Source: Epiperipatus broadwayi (Eukaryota; Onychophora; Udeonychophora; Euonychophora; Peripatidae). Taken from it: a DNA stretch of 64,000 nt. The stretch lies in NCBI GenBank assembly GCA_028023455.1, contig JAQFVV010001003.1, positions 62,001 through 126,000 of the forward strand. Reading direction: 5' to 3'. Below, piece after piece: positions 1-10,833 of the stretch. Under the pieces are notes generated by a model. It made no database searches and was not told the DNA's origin. It saw only the letters and a program-made list of their open reading frames with translations. The translations under genes and the position numbers were made by a program. Numbering within the stretch: the stretch's first letter is position 1; every line of letters starts with the position of its first letter.

Positions 1-60
1 CAGTTGATCCAGATAATCATCTACCATATATGTATATATATATATATATAAAATAAATAA
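1..60. repeat. F1 family fragment plus short (AT)n tract
   Basis: The first 30 bases resemble the 'CAACTGATCCAGATxATC' type sequence that recurs beside microsatellites at 3.7, 4.2, 52.5 and 61.7 kb (family F1 in this annotation). An AT dinucleotide run follows directly. The window edge cuts the copy, so its true length is unknown. Confidence 0.4.
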
Positions 61-90
61 AAATATCCGTTAATTAAAAAATAATATTGT

Positions 91-582
91 AATTATAATT
101 GAAATAATATTTTTAAACGGTTTATAAACAATTCAAACAATCTTTAAATCCGCAGAAGTACTTTCGGTTACTTTCAAACCTGCCTCAACTGCTATTAAAT
201 TCAAAAACTAAAAGCGGAAGCAAACGTCATCAATTCAAATTCCACGAATCTCGTATTTTAATGTTAGAAGCTTGTCGATTTATCAAATGTGTTTTATTCC
301 TGTTTATAAAAATTGCCTCTTTAATTTTTCTTTTACTATGGTTTCTCTCTTCATGAAGAATTTTCACATTTTCAAAATTAAATTTAAATTTATGTTTACA
401 TGTTTTTTCATGATCAAAGAAAACTGAAGAAGATATTAAATCACCATTATTTTTATTTTTTACACGCTTATATAACAATTCGTGTTCCTTCAATCTTTTC
501 TCAATGTTGCACCTAGATTCAAAGATTTAAAGATTGTTTGAATTGTTTATAAACCGTTTAAAAATATTATTTCAATTATAAT
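91..582 (-). mobile_element. Penelope-like element, 3' fragment between inverted arms (copy A)
   Basis: A short Penelope-like retroelement remnant read on the minus strand. Its core is the C-terminal part of a GIY-YIG endonuclease followed by a short 3' untranslated segment (about 150-229). It is bounded by a near-perfect inverted repeat of about 60 bp: the arm at 91-150 is the reverse complement of 523-582. PLEs are known to carry terminal repeats in direct or inverted orientation, often with heavy 5' truncation, so this fits the class. The reverse transcriptase is wholly missing. The same endonuclease tail recurs at 25.4, 25.6, 62.6 and 63.0 kb. Identity as a PLE is well supported; the exact outer ends are not certain because the flanks are AT-rich. 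Confidence 0.75.
230..524 (-). pseudogene. GIY-YIG endonuclease C-terminal remnant of Penelope-like element
   Basis: Open frame of 87 codons from 493 to 230, and in-frame similarity extends upstream to about 524 (ESRC..IEKRLKEHELLY). Visible blocks are the R-LKEH helix, FFDHEKTCKHKFKF, and the family's closing block KIKEAIFI..LINRQ before the stop. The same blocks, in the same order, occur in the endonuclease at 62883-63221. In PLEs this domain follows the reverse transcriptase and nicks the target DNA. The GIY and YIG strands and the whole RT are absent, so the fragment cannot be active. The first Met of the open frame is just an internal residue. Confidence 0.8.
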
Positions 583-592
583 ATATATATAT

Positions 593-925
593 ATATAATC
601 AGGGTTTGGTTTATATTAAGATAGAAAATCTTTAAATGTTAATGGACAGACCTCAATCTACTTCATCCTTCAACTCTTCAACCATACCTACCATTGAAAA
701 TCTGATGATGGAACACCCAAATCCTTTGTTGATGCCAATATTATTATCATGATCCCGACCCCTCATGTATAGGCATGATAACATTATTGGGATCAGCAAG
801 GTATTTGGGTGTCCCATCATGAGATGGCTTGCTGAAAAAGTTAGAGGATGGGGTAGATGATGCCTGGCCATTAAAGTTTGAAGATTTACTATCTTAATAT
901 AAATCAAACTCTGGTTTTATATATA
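593..925. repeat. Fold-back repeat of the F1 family
   Basis: Two arms of roughly 155 bp (about 596-752 and 765-920) are imperfect reverse complements. Each runs from a 'TTTGGTTTATATTAAGATAG' type sequence through TTTAATGGACAG..CTCAACTC..CATTGA to a shared GCATGATAATAATATTGG centre. The arm sequence also occurs singly at about 3965-4130, and again as a fold-back at about 61720-61950. Both outer ends abut AT dinucleotide tracts. No coding capacity is apparent. Confidence 0.65.
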
Positions 926-1339
926 TATATATATAAACCAGTTGGATTACAGAGTACTCTCTAATTTACTGTATGTGCATATATATATATGTAGAATAAA
1001 GAAAAAGTAGAAATAAACACAGACATAAAGTTTTGTAGATATTTTTCTACATTTCCTAAAATAAAATAATAAGCAAAGAGTTAAATAATAACTCCAATTT
1101 AAAATAAAAATTGTTTTGTAAATTAAACTTTTAAAAGGTCTGATAAATATTATTTGTAATTCTGATTTTGAAATTTAAATGTAAGCATGTTTTTTTGATA
1201 ATTTTTTTTAAAAAAAAAAATATTTTGAAATCTTTAATTAATTTGTAAATTTTTATTGTCTAAGTGAAATCATGTATGTTTTTAAAAGGATTAGTGAGAT
1301 AAAGATAAAATTCTGTTTTCCATCAAGATGTTATGACCT

Positions 1340-1384
1340 CAGATGATTTTATAAAAAGGGCTGATAAAAAATATCAGTCAGTCT
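1340..1384 (+). promoter_or_regulatory. TATA box plus initiator-like sequence
   Basis: TATAAAAAG begins at 1350, and TCAGTCAGT begins at 1374. The 24-27 bp spacing is that of a TATA box and a TCAGT-type initiator. A TATA-like word alone means little in DNA this AT-rich; the spacing and the good initiator are what make it worth listing. It lies upstream of a repeated leader-like segment and a possible coding exon. It could equally be the promoter of an old LTR element. Confidence 0.25.
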
Positions 1385-1612
1385 AGATAACGATTTTTGA
1401 AGAGAACAGTCTGGGTAATGATTTTGAAGAGAACAGTTTTGTGCTGACAGTTTTGTAAGAGTTGATCAGAAGAGTTTTTAATATTTTAAGCAGTCACCAA
1501 CTAGGCCAACTGCAAAGTCTGGATAGTGATTTTTTGAAGAGTAGTTTTGGTAACGATTTTTGAAGATAGCTGTCTGAACGATATTTTTTGTAAGAACGGT
1601 CAGCTGAACTGT
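1385..1612 (+). repeat. Imperfect tandem repeat of about 30 bp
   Basis: At least five degenerate copies of a unit built on 'AACGATTTTTGAAGAGAACAGTxTGG' follow the TATA/initiator-like site, with irregular spacing. G+C is higher than in the surroundings. Function unknown. Confidence 0.45.
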
Positions 1613-1954
1613 TGGTTACAATATTTTATTGTAACTTGATGAAGTGCAGCCATTGGTTTTAGCTGACAATAGAATTTTCAGAATATATTTCAAAAGAATA
1701 GAATTTGCAGAATAGCTACCATAAACTGATGTAGCTGAAGGCAAGATAGTAGACTGTTTTCCTTTGCAGGAGTTTGAATTTACATGGAGAAAATGACCCA
1801 CTTCTTTGTGCTGAAATTCATAACTTTAAATGTGGAGGACATTTGCTTGTCTGAAACCTATTAAACCAAGTTAGCTGCTTGCCTGGAACAGTTCTACACA
1901 GACATAAGGTCAACTACAGACCAACACCATATATGAATTATATACTTTTACCTA

Positions 1955-2099
1955 ATGATGACAAGCCTGAAATTATATTTTTCTGCTGGACCAAAAACAA
2001 AACTTACCAAGAGAAAGCATAAAGAAATTGATGTACTTAATGCTGCTGTTTGTCTATACATGCAGGAAAACACAGATAAACATGTCTCATGCATATACA
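1955..2099 (+). CDS. possible 5' coding exon, unknown protein
   Basis: I do not recognise this protein. A frame opens with tandem ATGs at 1955 and 1958 and reads 48 codons. The residue mix is balanced and protein-like (GPKTKLTKRKHKEIDVLN, then CLYMQENTDKHVSCIY), unlike the Lys/Asn/Ile/Phe-rich chance frames of this AT-rich DNA. It stops exactly at an ideal splice donor, GTGAGT, at 2100-2105, leaving phase 1. The TATA/initiator-like site at 1350 is upstream on the same strand. Against it: several ATGs lie between that site and 1955, no partner exon was found, and reading through the donor also gives a frame of only nine more codons. It may be an exon, a transposon remnant or chance. Confidence 0.2.
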
Positions 2100-2105
2100 G
2101 TGAGT

Positions 2106-3585
2106 TATTTTATTTTAATATTTCTTAAAATGACTTTTAAAATTATAAATTAATAACTTAAAGTTAAAACAAATGAGTAACTTTTGCTTGAGTTGAAATC
2201 TAACAGCCATTATATATAATAATGACATTTTAAATAATTTCTTTGGTCTGAAGTGACAGATATATAAACGATTTTATTTTTCATTTATTAAGAACCTTGA
2301 TAATTAATCAACAAGTACCTGGCAAACAAAAGTTGACTTTATTTAGTTTGATACAAAAAAAGAACTTATAAACTGAAATTAAATTTTAAATTATATATTT
2401 TGTTTATACAAACATATGTGTGAAATTTATGTGTTTTCCAAATGAATTATGACAATATATATTATTGTAACAAGTTTATATAGGTAAAAGTCAGTGTGCG
2501 TGTTACGTGCACACTCATATATGTAAAATTCTAATATTTTTTTGATTAAATGTCAATTCATTTTTTAAAATTAATTGTATATTATAAATTGCATGTTGGT
2601 GCACACATATATGTAAATCAGTGTAACAATTTAAATTTTGAATAGGAATTATATAAATTAATGTGATAACTTAAATTTTGTAGTAATATTGTAAATTACA
2701 GTGTAATGACTTTTATTATTGTATATTATTCAAAATCAGACCTTAAATATATTTTCTTTATTTTTTTGTTATTAATAAACTTGTATTCAATTGTTAGAAA
2801 TTGTTGCCATCATCTCTTGGTCACATAGAGTAATAGAGCTTATGTTCTCTGAGCTAGATTCATGCACAGGATGAATATATAAATTGAGATGTGTAATTAT
2901 TGCTTTTGGGGCATCCAGAGATTATCAATCATCATCTTGGTTGGTGCAAAAGAGAATACTCTTTAAAGCCCATGCACTATCTTTTATTGTACTTTAGTCT
3001 TATTATAAGTTACATTTTTAGTTGACCAGTACAAATGGCCTGATCATTGTTGATGATCAGCAAGTGTTAATCTCCCAGCATTATTGTTTCAATTACTGAT
3101 TATTGTGTATTATAGTGGATGGGCACTAAGCTGGTGCATCCAAGTTATGTTTAAATAATTGCCCAAGCTGGCAAAGACTCAATAGTTAGCCTGATCTAAA
3201 GAAGACCTATTTCAAATCCAGTCACAAGGTTGACTGTTAATTTATATTTTTTATGGTTCAAATCCAACCACAAAATGGACTGATTTTATACTGATTTATT
3301 GTACTAATTTGTTTATTCCCATTAATGATGATGAATGGTATTTGAGTATTACATGTAATTACTTTATTTTATAATGCTGGTTGATAAATAATTATGTTTT
3401 AGTTGCTATTCTAAGTTATCTGGCTGATCTCTCAATGATCTCAGAGATCTCTTGATCTCCTGCTCCACTTAAATATTTTGTACTTATATTTAATATTTTA
3501 CATTTTGAATTGACTTGGGGTTGATGATGTTTTGCCATCACCCAGGTTCTTTCTTTTGTTTTCTACTTTGATACTCCCCCATTCT
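2106..3585. other. no gene seen
   Basis: AT-rich sequence with scattered TATATA runs. Around 2800-3300 it is less AT-rich and holds a small inverted repeat (CTGATCAT / ATGATCAG, about 3040-3060), but it has no open frame, element end or RNA gene that I can support. Confidence 0.5.
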
Positions 3586-3587
3586 GT

Positions 3588-3589
<2 letters not shown>

Positions 3590-3633
<44 letters not shown>

Positions 3634-3636
3634 GTA

Positions 3637-3683
<47 letters not shown>

Positions 3684-4126
3684 TGTGTGTGGGGGGGAGA
3701 TGATCTGGACCAACTAATATTGGAGATAATTTATCTTTTGTATGTGTATGATCATGTATATCACTTATATGAGATAGATTGAGTAGCTGATGAGAGCTTA
3801 AAAGTCTGCATTCAAGTTCTTTAGGGTTACAATTAAACTCCAAAAATATAACTTATACTTGTATTCAATCAAATATTACAGATTTAGTCTGTATTTTGCA
3901 CATTACTCATCTGGGGGTTTACATAAATAACCTCCTATACATGAGAGATCAAAATGACTTAAAATCAACATATGCATGGCAGTAATATTGGCATCATCAA
4001 GGAATTTAGAAGTGCCATCATCAGATTTTTAATGGTATGGATGGATGAAGACTTGGAGGATGAGATAGATTGATGTCTGTCCAATAAAGTTTGAAGATTA
4101 GCTACCTTAATGTAAACTGAGCAATG

Positions 4127-4225
<99 letters not shown>

Positions 4226-4430
4226 AAGGGAGATGATCATCTGGACCAACTGATGAGTACTGGTTCAGCATAAAATACATATATTGGAGATCATTTATTT
4301 TTTCCATATATAGAGAGTGAATAGCTAAAAGAATTTTCAAAGTCTGTGTTTAAGTCTCTTATGGTGACAACTAATCTCCAAGTATATAAATTACACTTGT
4401 ATTTAATCAAATGATCATTTTATATTTTCA
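3590..4430. repeat. two F1 family copies, each with a long (AT)n array
   Basis: Two direct copies of one layout: an (AT)n array (about 3592-3680 with a short interruption; 4131-4221 uninterrupted), then GATGATCTGGACCAACT, then a segment ending in AAxTCTCCAA..TTAxACTTGTATTxAATCAAAT (to about 3873 and 4412). Before the second array, 3965-4130 matches one arm of the fold-back at 593-925. The same block is present beside other microsatellites at 52.5 and 61.6 kb. The frames of repeated Tyr-Ile read through the arrays are artefacts. Confidence 0.65.
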
Positions 4431-4434
4431 TATA

Positions 4435-5042
4435 TTCTGATAAAGAAAAAGGAAGCAATACTATTATATTGATAGCACAATGAGAAGGAAATTCGACTTA
4501 TTCTTTCTACTTAATATACGCAGAAGACTACAAAAATATAATGCTAGACTTATAAATCACTTACTCAAATATTAAGTATGAATGTTCTATATGTTCATAG
4601 TTTTGGATAATCCAAGTTATTCTGTTGGTAGAAATAAATTCCAAACAAAAAGGCGTGCAAAATTTTAGAATGCATTCAGTCAGAGAGCGAAATCATAAAA
4701 TTAAGTCTGTAAAATTAAATTAATGTTTTTGATTTTTTTTACAATTAATACTAGATTTTGAATCAAGTTTTAGACATGCACGTTTACACACACATACATA
4801 TAAAATTGTAAGCACTTTATTCAGACAGGCCAATTATTTGAGATTAAATATGCAATGATATTTAATCCAAAATTATTAACAGTCTCGGATTTTGAAACAA
4901 ATAGATTAAATCAACAGATAATAATTCTAGTTGCCCCTATACGAAAACATTTTGTAATAATTATTGGTAAATAGTTTATGATATTCAATTATATATTTTT
5001 TTTATACATAGAAAACAAAAATACTCTAGAAGATTACTACAA
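4435..5042. other. no gene seen
   Basis: Unique-looking AT-rich sequence with no open frame or repeat that I can support. Confidence 0.5.
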
Positions 5043-5053
5043 GACACTTCCAA

Positions 5054-5158
5054 TTTGTCAAGCGATGGTGGCCGAGTGGTCAGCACAGCCGCCTTAAAAG
5101 CAGTTGTCCAGGTTTGCGGGTTCGCTTCCCGGCCGATGCTTTGACACATGAAAAAAAA
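5054..5158 (+). mobile_element. short tRNA-derived SINE (copy 1)
   Basis: About 100 bp resembling a tRNA with an extra arm. The A box is TGGCCGAGTGGTCAGC, the B box GGGTTCGCTTCCCGG, and it ends in TTGACACATG and an A run. Three further copies share the same head and ending (28.3, 30.6 and 53.3 kb). A probable target duplication GACAYTTCCAA (one mismatch) flanks it at about 5042-5052 and 5159-5169. It has no unrelated body after the tRNA-like part, so it is unusually minimal. RNA polymerase III transcription is inferred from the two boxes. Confidence 0.8.
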
Positions 5159-5174
5159 GACATTTCCAAACCCT

Positions 5175-6085
5175 TCCCCTCACCATTACACCTGTGAATT
5201 CACAAGTTATCGTTTAGTTATCTAATTAATTCTATTTTATTTGCAAAAAAAAATAAAAAATTTTTAATGTTATTATTAATTAATTAAAATAAAATTACGA
5301 ACTTGGATTAAATCATAAATTGTTTATATTTTAATTTTGTTTTCGAAGCAATGTTCACTTCAGCAAATTTAAATATTTCAATTATGTAGCAGGTTGATCA
5401 GATAACTGAAAAATATTTTAATTTCAAATTTTGATTCAATCATGTAAAGTATATATGTTACTTAAAATGCAGCGGTATATATAAATTTAACTAATATGCA
5501 AAAATTATTATTGATTTATGAATATTGATGATTAGAATTCCAGCTGTCTCTTTAAAATGAAGTTATTTTAATAGATTTTTTTATGACTTACGACTATTAA
5601 TATTTATAATTACAATTTGCATATTTTTGCTTAATTAAAATAATTAAAATCAATAAATTATTTAACTCATTACTAAATCAACAAAGTGCAATAGTTGTAT
5701 ATTCAGTTTCTAATTTGGCTTTCATCCAAATAGCATAATGACTATTCTGTAACTCATCAAGAATAATGTTTTATCTTTAAGACAATTCAAACCATTTCTA
5801 AATATATATATATATATATGTGCGTGTGTGTGTGTTAGTAAAATAAGACTTTGTAAAAAGATTAAACACTGAATGGGATGGAACTAGGTCATAATTCATT
5901 GACAGTAAATCTCAGAAATTGCTTCTTAATTCCATCGTCAACTCTGAAGAACACAGTCAACAATGTAATAGATGCATGAAGTTGGCTGCTTCTGATATAA
6001 CATCCATTGATCTCATTTAATACAATTATTTAATAGAATATTATAACATACTGTTAGCATAAATAATCAGTTATTATTCAATTTG
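5175..6085. other. no gene seen
   Basis: AT-rich DNA with short TATATA/GTGTGT runs near 5802-5835. Nothing else is supportable until the possible exon at 6092. Confidence 0.5.
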
Positions 6086-6091
6086 TTGAAG

Positions 6092-6181
6092 ATGAATTAC
6101 ACTTTCCTACTATATGTATTTCTTGTTTCCAACTCACATCAGACCATTGAGCATGGTATCTATGGAGAAATCCATATTCAG
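6092..6181 (+). CDS. possible first exon encoding a signal peptide
   Basis: I do not recognise the gene. ATG at 6092 opens exactly 30 codons ending at CAG|GTATAG, a plausible though not ideal splice donor (phase 0). The product begins MNYTFLLYVFLVSNS, a short polar start, a hydrophobic core and a small-residue end, which is the pattern of a secretory signal peptide. It continues HQTIEHGIYGEIHIQ, a soluble stretch. This would suit the first coding exon of a secreted or membrane protein. The next exon was not found: the following 2 kb is a transposable element that would sit in the intron. A 30-codon frame can arise by chance, so confidence is low. Confidence 0.3.
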
Positions 6182-6269
6182 GTATAGATGTAGTTGTGGA
6201 TATTGATTTATTTAAGATTTTCTGTTCATTTTATATAAAGATTTTGTTTTAAAGTTATTTTATTAATAT

Positions 6270-7562
6270 TGTAACGATCCGGAGAAGGTAGACTTACGTA
6301 ATCTGCACTACGGGCGCCATCTAGGCATTTGAACCTAGAAAAATTTATAAAGTAGGCAGATACGTAAGTCAAAAAAAAAATTTTTTTTTATTATTTTGCA
6401 TCCGGTCGTTAGCCCATGTCACTAGCTCAGTGGAATAGCAGAGATTTAATAATATAATATAAGAGTATATATAAAAAAGAATAAAATAAGCCACTGCCAG
6501 TAATTAACATACATTTATTTATACATATATATATAAGAATTTAAATTGTTTTAGTATCAGTTTACATTTTAAAATTTAACATTATTTTTAACTTTACTTT
6601 AGATTTTAATTTACATTATATTATAAGTTTACATTTTTATTAAGTTCGCACAGATGGCATTATAAAAAAAAAATTGTTTTAATAATGTTGATTACAGATC
6701 GGTTACATAGATTACAACGTTTAAAAACATTTCAAAATAAACATAAACGATCAAAATATAAAATCATTGGTACCGACAATTGCAGAGGGAAATTTATAAG
6801 TAACCCAATAGTATTCACCATAAGATACTTGCATTGTCACCAATAACTTAAAAGACATCCGAATAAATACATTTTAGATACTCACCGTAAGGTATCATTA
6901 TTTATCGAATGTCTATATATTTTGATCAAATATGAAAACGCAAAACATAGTTAACCGATAAACAATCCATGCAAGCATCTATAAACAACTTAAATTTAAT
7001 GCATTTTTATTTGGGATCGAGTAGGAATAGACTACATAGATTTGCATTTGAAAATAAAATATTCTATCCCTATTTAACCTTAGGCTAAAATTCGCAGTCA
7101 AACTGGCATCAATTCATCTGATACATCGATGTATTCAATGTAATACGGAATACGACAGCACCAAAAAGATTAAGAGAAGGCATTGACTCTCATAAGATAG
7201 GAATATGACACCTGTCTAATGAGAAGAACAATAAAAAAAAAAACTCCATAGAAAGGAACTGCGTTCTCTGTCTTATAATTCCTTCCATAGGCAAACGGTT
7301 GAGTGCGGCGTATATATAAACGATTCTGCCAGTAGCGAATCTCCGACTACATCTACTAACTACATCAATATATCCAATCCATTGACCCAATTTAACAACG
7401 ACACTAATAACCTAAGATTACCCTCCCCTAATATAACTTTACAAATCTATACAGCCATTCACACCCGACTTAAGTTTAACATTTATATAATTAATTTAAC
7501 GATAACAAAAATCATGATAAAACTTAAAGAACAAAAAATAAATAAATAAATGGAAATGATTT

Positions 7563-7600
<38 letters not shown>

Positions 7601-8401
7601 TCATTTCCATTTATTTATTTATATATATATATATATATAAAAAGAAATACATCAAATAACATTATAAATAAATTAAGTTAGTCAGATAGGATAATATTGC
7701 AATCATTTAAATCTGGAAAGTTTTAATTTAATGTTCATGATCCAGTGGTCCTCTGAATATAAGAAAAGCGATGTTTCATTTTTCCAATTTATAACAACTG
7801 AAGGGATTGAACGTGCGTCTTTTTCAATCCCTTCTCCTTCAATTCCGCACTAACACATATCTGTCACATCGTAAATAATCAATAATAATCACTAACCAAT
7901 AATTTCCAAACTTGTCCTTTTATATTACTTTGAAAGATTGACTTAACATTACGTCATCGATGTGATGATCCTTTTCGTCGAGGTCCGATCTCCCAATGGA
8001 TTTATTTCATTTGCTAAAAGTTTCTATTGTTTTCCCATCTGACCGATGTTTTTACATTTAAATGCCCAAGGCCGGTTTACATTTGACTAATTAAATTTAT
8101 CATTTCCATTTCTGATTAATTAACCTGTTTTCCAAATCAAAGATATATTTAAAGATAAATTTAAAGATATAATTTTATCTCCAAATCTTTTTAAAATTTA
8201 GTTTTAAAATACTTTTTCTTTAATAAAGTTTTATTTTAATAATTTTTCATTATCTGTGCGATTTAATATATACGAGTCCAAGATGATATCCAAATTCAAT
8301 TTTTAATTCTTAAAGAAAATTTTTAAATGCGAACTTTTTAATTTACTTTCACGTTTAACAAACAAAAAAAAACAATGTAACGAACATCTGTGCTCGTTAC
8401 A
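6270..8401. mobile_element. about 2.1 kb element with TGTAACGA...TCGTTACA ends (copy 1)
   Basis: The element starts TGTAACGATCCGG and ends CTCGTTACA. It is flanked on both sides by ATAT (6266-6269 and 8402-8405), which would be a 4-bp target duplication. TG...CA ends with a short inverted match and a 4-bp duplication are typical of LTR elements, so a long solo LTR is one reading. An unclassified terminal-inverted-repeat DNA element is the other. A second copy at 12174-14184 shares the 5' block (GGCGCCAT, 'CTAGAAAAATTTATA', 'TCACTAGCTCAGTGGAA'), two internal blocks in swapped order, and T-rich 3' sequence. On the minus strand near 7190-7390 one internal block looks faintly coding, but frames do not agree between copies. 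A palindrome around an (AT)n tract lies at 7541-7640. Confidence 0.6.
7541..7640. repeat. palindrome centred on an (AT)n tract
   Basis: A block of TAAATAAATGGAAATGATTTTA type lies on the left, and its exact reverse complement lies on the right of an (AT)n tract (about 7567-7593), followed by another AT run. The TGGAAATGAT core also occurs singly near 13431 in the related element copy. Confidence 0.6.
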
Positions 8402-8461
8402 ATATATTTCTATTTATTTTTACTTATTATAGTTCAAAAGATGTTTACAATATATGTTATT

Positions 8462-8661
8462 ACATATACCATTTACAACTTTTTTAAACACTTTATGAAT
8501 ACTATTTTTATATCAAAATTTATTCTAACAGTTTTGACTGTCCTGCAGTTATCATCAGCTTGGATGATGACTGCAGGACAGTTGAAACTGTTAGAAGAAA
8601 GTTTTGATATAAAAATAGTATTGGTAAAGTGTTTAAGAATGTTGTAAATAGTATGATATGT
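8462..8661. repeat. fold-back repeat with 95-100 bp arms
   Basis: Arms 8462-8556 and 8563-8661 are strong reverse complements around a 6-base loop AGCTTG. The inner stem GTCCTGCAGT..ATCATC is nearly perfect. The 85- and 67-codon frames on the two strands are consequences of the symmetry, not genes. It begins about 60 bp after the element ending at 8401. Confidence 0.75.
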
Positions 8662-8699
8662 AAAAGTAGAAATCAATACACAGAAAAAGGAAGAAGAAG

Positions 8700-9515
8700 A
8701 AAAATATATATTATTGTTAAGTCAAGCTTTTAATGTTGCAGCAAAGAAATATCACTCAGAAACCTATTTATTTATTTATTTATTTTTTTTTTTGTAAATA
8801 AATGTAGTTTAATAAATCAAATTTTCAATTAATAATAATGTGTAACAAAATTATATTATGATAATTACCTAATAATCAAATTTATAAACTTATAAAATTA
8901 ATAAAGATCAAAAATATATCTAATCTTCAGATTATCTAAAAAAAGTTTATTCTATAAATCTATTAAGTTGCTCTAATCAGTGAGAACTAATTATTTCAAA
9001 ATTACTTAATCACAAAAATTATTTTAAAACATTTTTTTATCTGTGATATTATAATATATGTATTAACAGCTTGATGATAATTGTTTATAAACATTTGAAC
9101 CATGATACATTGTGATTTGAATTAACAAGATCTTGTACAAAATGTTATACAAATAATATTTGAAGATTCTACTTGTGAAATAAATTAATTCAAAATATTA
9201 TGTTATTAGAAAGAAATAAGTAGTTATCTATGTGATTAACTTTGATTATTTTCCAAGATAAATATTTTAAAGCACAATAATCATTATACATTTTATTGTG
9301 TGTATTTTTGAAACAATTTCTAAGAGCAATTTGGATTTAATTTCCAACTGTTTATTTTAAAATTAAACATTTATTTTGTATTACATCTTTACAATTTTTT
9401 CAACTTTGTAAATATAGAAAAAAAAAATAACGTAAAATATGTACTTCAACATTTATATATGTAAATATTTAATTTATATAATGTGTTTTTATAAATTATA
9501 ATAACTGTACATGAG
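8700..9515. other. no gene seen
   Basis: Very AT-rich DNA with a TTTA tetranucleotide run near 8765-8790. No open frame or repeat that I can support. Confidence 0.5.
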
Positions 9516-9518
9516 CTT

Positions 9519-9745
9519 TATAGATCAAATGCTAATTATAATGAATACTCTTCTTTTCAAACCAAGCTAAAGTCTTTTTAAGAGATAGAATGGACTTTTA
9601 TGCTCTCAGTTTCAAGAACTTCAGATTTGTCTATACATATAGTTTGCATGAAAAGGATAGAGTGGATCCATTCTATTTTTTAAAAAGACTTTATCTTGTG
9701 TTTGGAAAGGAGAGTTCATTATAATTAGCATTTGATCTGTATAGC
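9519..9745. mobile_element. MITE-like fold-back related to the 47.6 kb family
   Basis: Arms of about 80 bp (9519-9600 and 9668-9745) are reverse complements. They include GATCAAATGCTAATTATAATGA and the reverse of AAAAAGACTTTATCTTGTGTTT. The latter word, followed by GAGT.TTCATT, also occurs in the fold-backs at 47569-47872 and 47975-48180, making these distant members of one family. No coding capacity. Confidence 0.65.
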
Positions 9746-9920
9746 GCATGTGCAGTGGATTAAGCTACATTTATTATTATTAAATATTTATAAAAAATGT
9801 AATAAACTAGAATATGTAATTAAATATTTACCATTTTTTTTTATTTTGTGATTGCTGTTAAAAATATATTTGGAATAAAATAAAATTTACTTGAACTTTA
9901 TTTATAATATGCAACAAATT

Positions 9921-9922
<2 letters not shown>

Positions 9923-9991
<69 letters not shown>
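9923..9991. repeat. (AT)n microsatellite
   Basis: About 34 uninterrupted AT units. Confidence 0.95.
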
Positions 9992-9997
<6 letters not shown>

Positions 9998-10039
9998 CAA
10001 GTTATAAATTTCATAACTTGCTTTAAAGCTTGCATTTAA

Positions 10040-10231
10040 ATGATCACTAGATGGAGCTTACCAATAGCTCTAAGCAAGCTTTGTTTTTATAAATGCCAAA
10101 AGAGAAAGAATTCAAAATCTCTATCAGTGACCCTACCTCCAGACCAATTGGTTTCCAGCTTATGGCTCACCTCAATGGACTTATAAAAAACAAAGCTTAT
10201 TTAGAGCTATTGGTAAACTCCTAGTGATCAT
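10040..10231. repeat. fold-back repeat
   Basis: The left arm GATCACTAGATGGAGCTTAC..AGCAAGCTTTGTTTTTATAA (10040-10102) is matched in reverse complement by 10178-10231, which ends CTCCTAGTGATC. The roughly 75-bp loop is not repeated elsewhere that I can see. Confidence 0.7.
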
Positions 10232-10239
10232 ATATATAT

Positions 10240-10830
10240 ATATAACAATGTACACATGTTTTTAAAATGTTGATTAATAGACTAATTAATATCCAGAATC
10301 AATAGTGTATAATATTAATAATATTGGTTTATTTACAATTGAGACACAATCTATAAATAATTAAGAATATTATGAATAAATAGAATTTCTTATGAAATAT
10401 TTGCATAAAGTATCTAAGCCTGTAGTGGTATGAAACAATAGACTTATATTTATAACTAAGAGAAATATGTGTTTATAATTAAATCTTAATAGAGAGATAT
10501 AAAATGAGATCTTTAAATTATTATGATTTTATTAATTTAATAAATATATAGAAAATCTAAATAACTAATTTATATATACTTGAATTGGTATAATTATAAT
10601 TTGAAATGATTATAACTATCTACCTTTAGATACGCTTATATAAATGTTACCATTCATTCTTAAAAAAAAGAACCAACTTAAATATTTGTAAATAAACATT
10701 ATAAATTCCAAGTAAGACTTAGTAATCCATAAGGTTCTGATCTTCATCCAATATAAATAGGGCACAATTATTTGAAGATAACTACTAAACATCACATGAT
10801 CACCATTTCTTATGCTATCACATAACTGTT
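10240..10830. other. no gene seen
   Basis: AT-rich sequence between two fold-backs. No open frame or element ends noticed. Confidence 0.5.
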
Positions 10831-10833
10831 ATT

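Noticed and set aside
3498-4340. Frames of 61-101 codons rich in repeating Tyr-Ile on both strands
   Set aside because: They are the (AT)n arrays read in any frame; flanking residues belong to F1 repeats, not to a protein.
5054-5158. Functional tRNA gene
   Set aside because: Target duplication, 3' A run and three other dispersed copies show it is a SINE; the tRNA fold is also imperfect.
8390-8676. 85- and 67-codon frames on opposite strands
   Set aside because: They mirror each other because the sequence is a fold-back; no domain and no second copy with a conserved frame.
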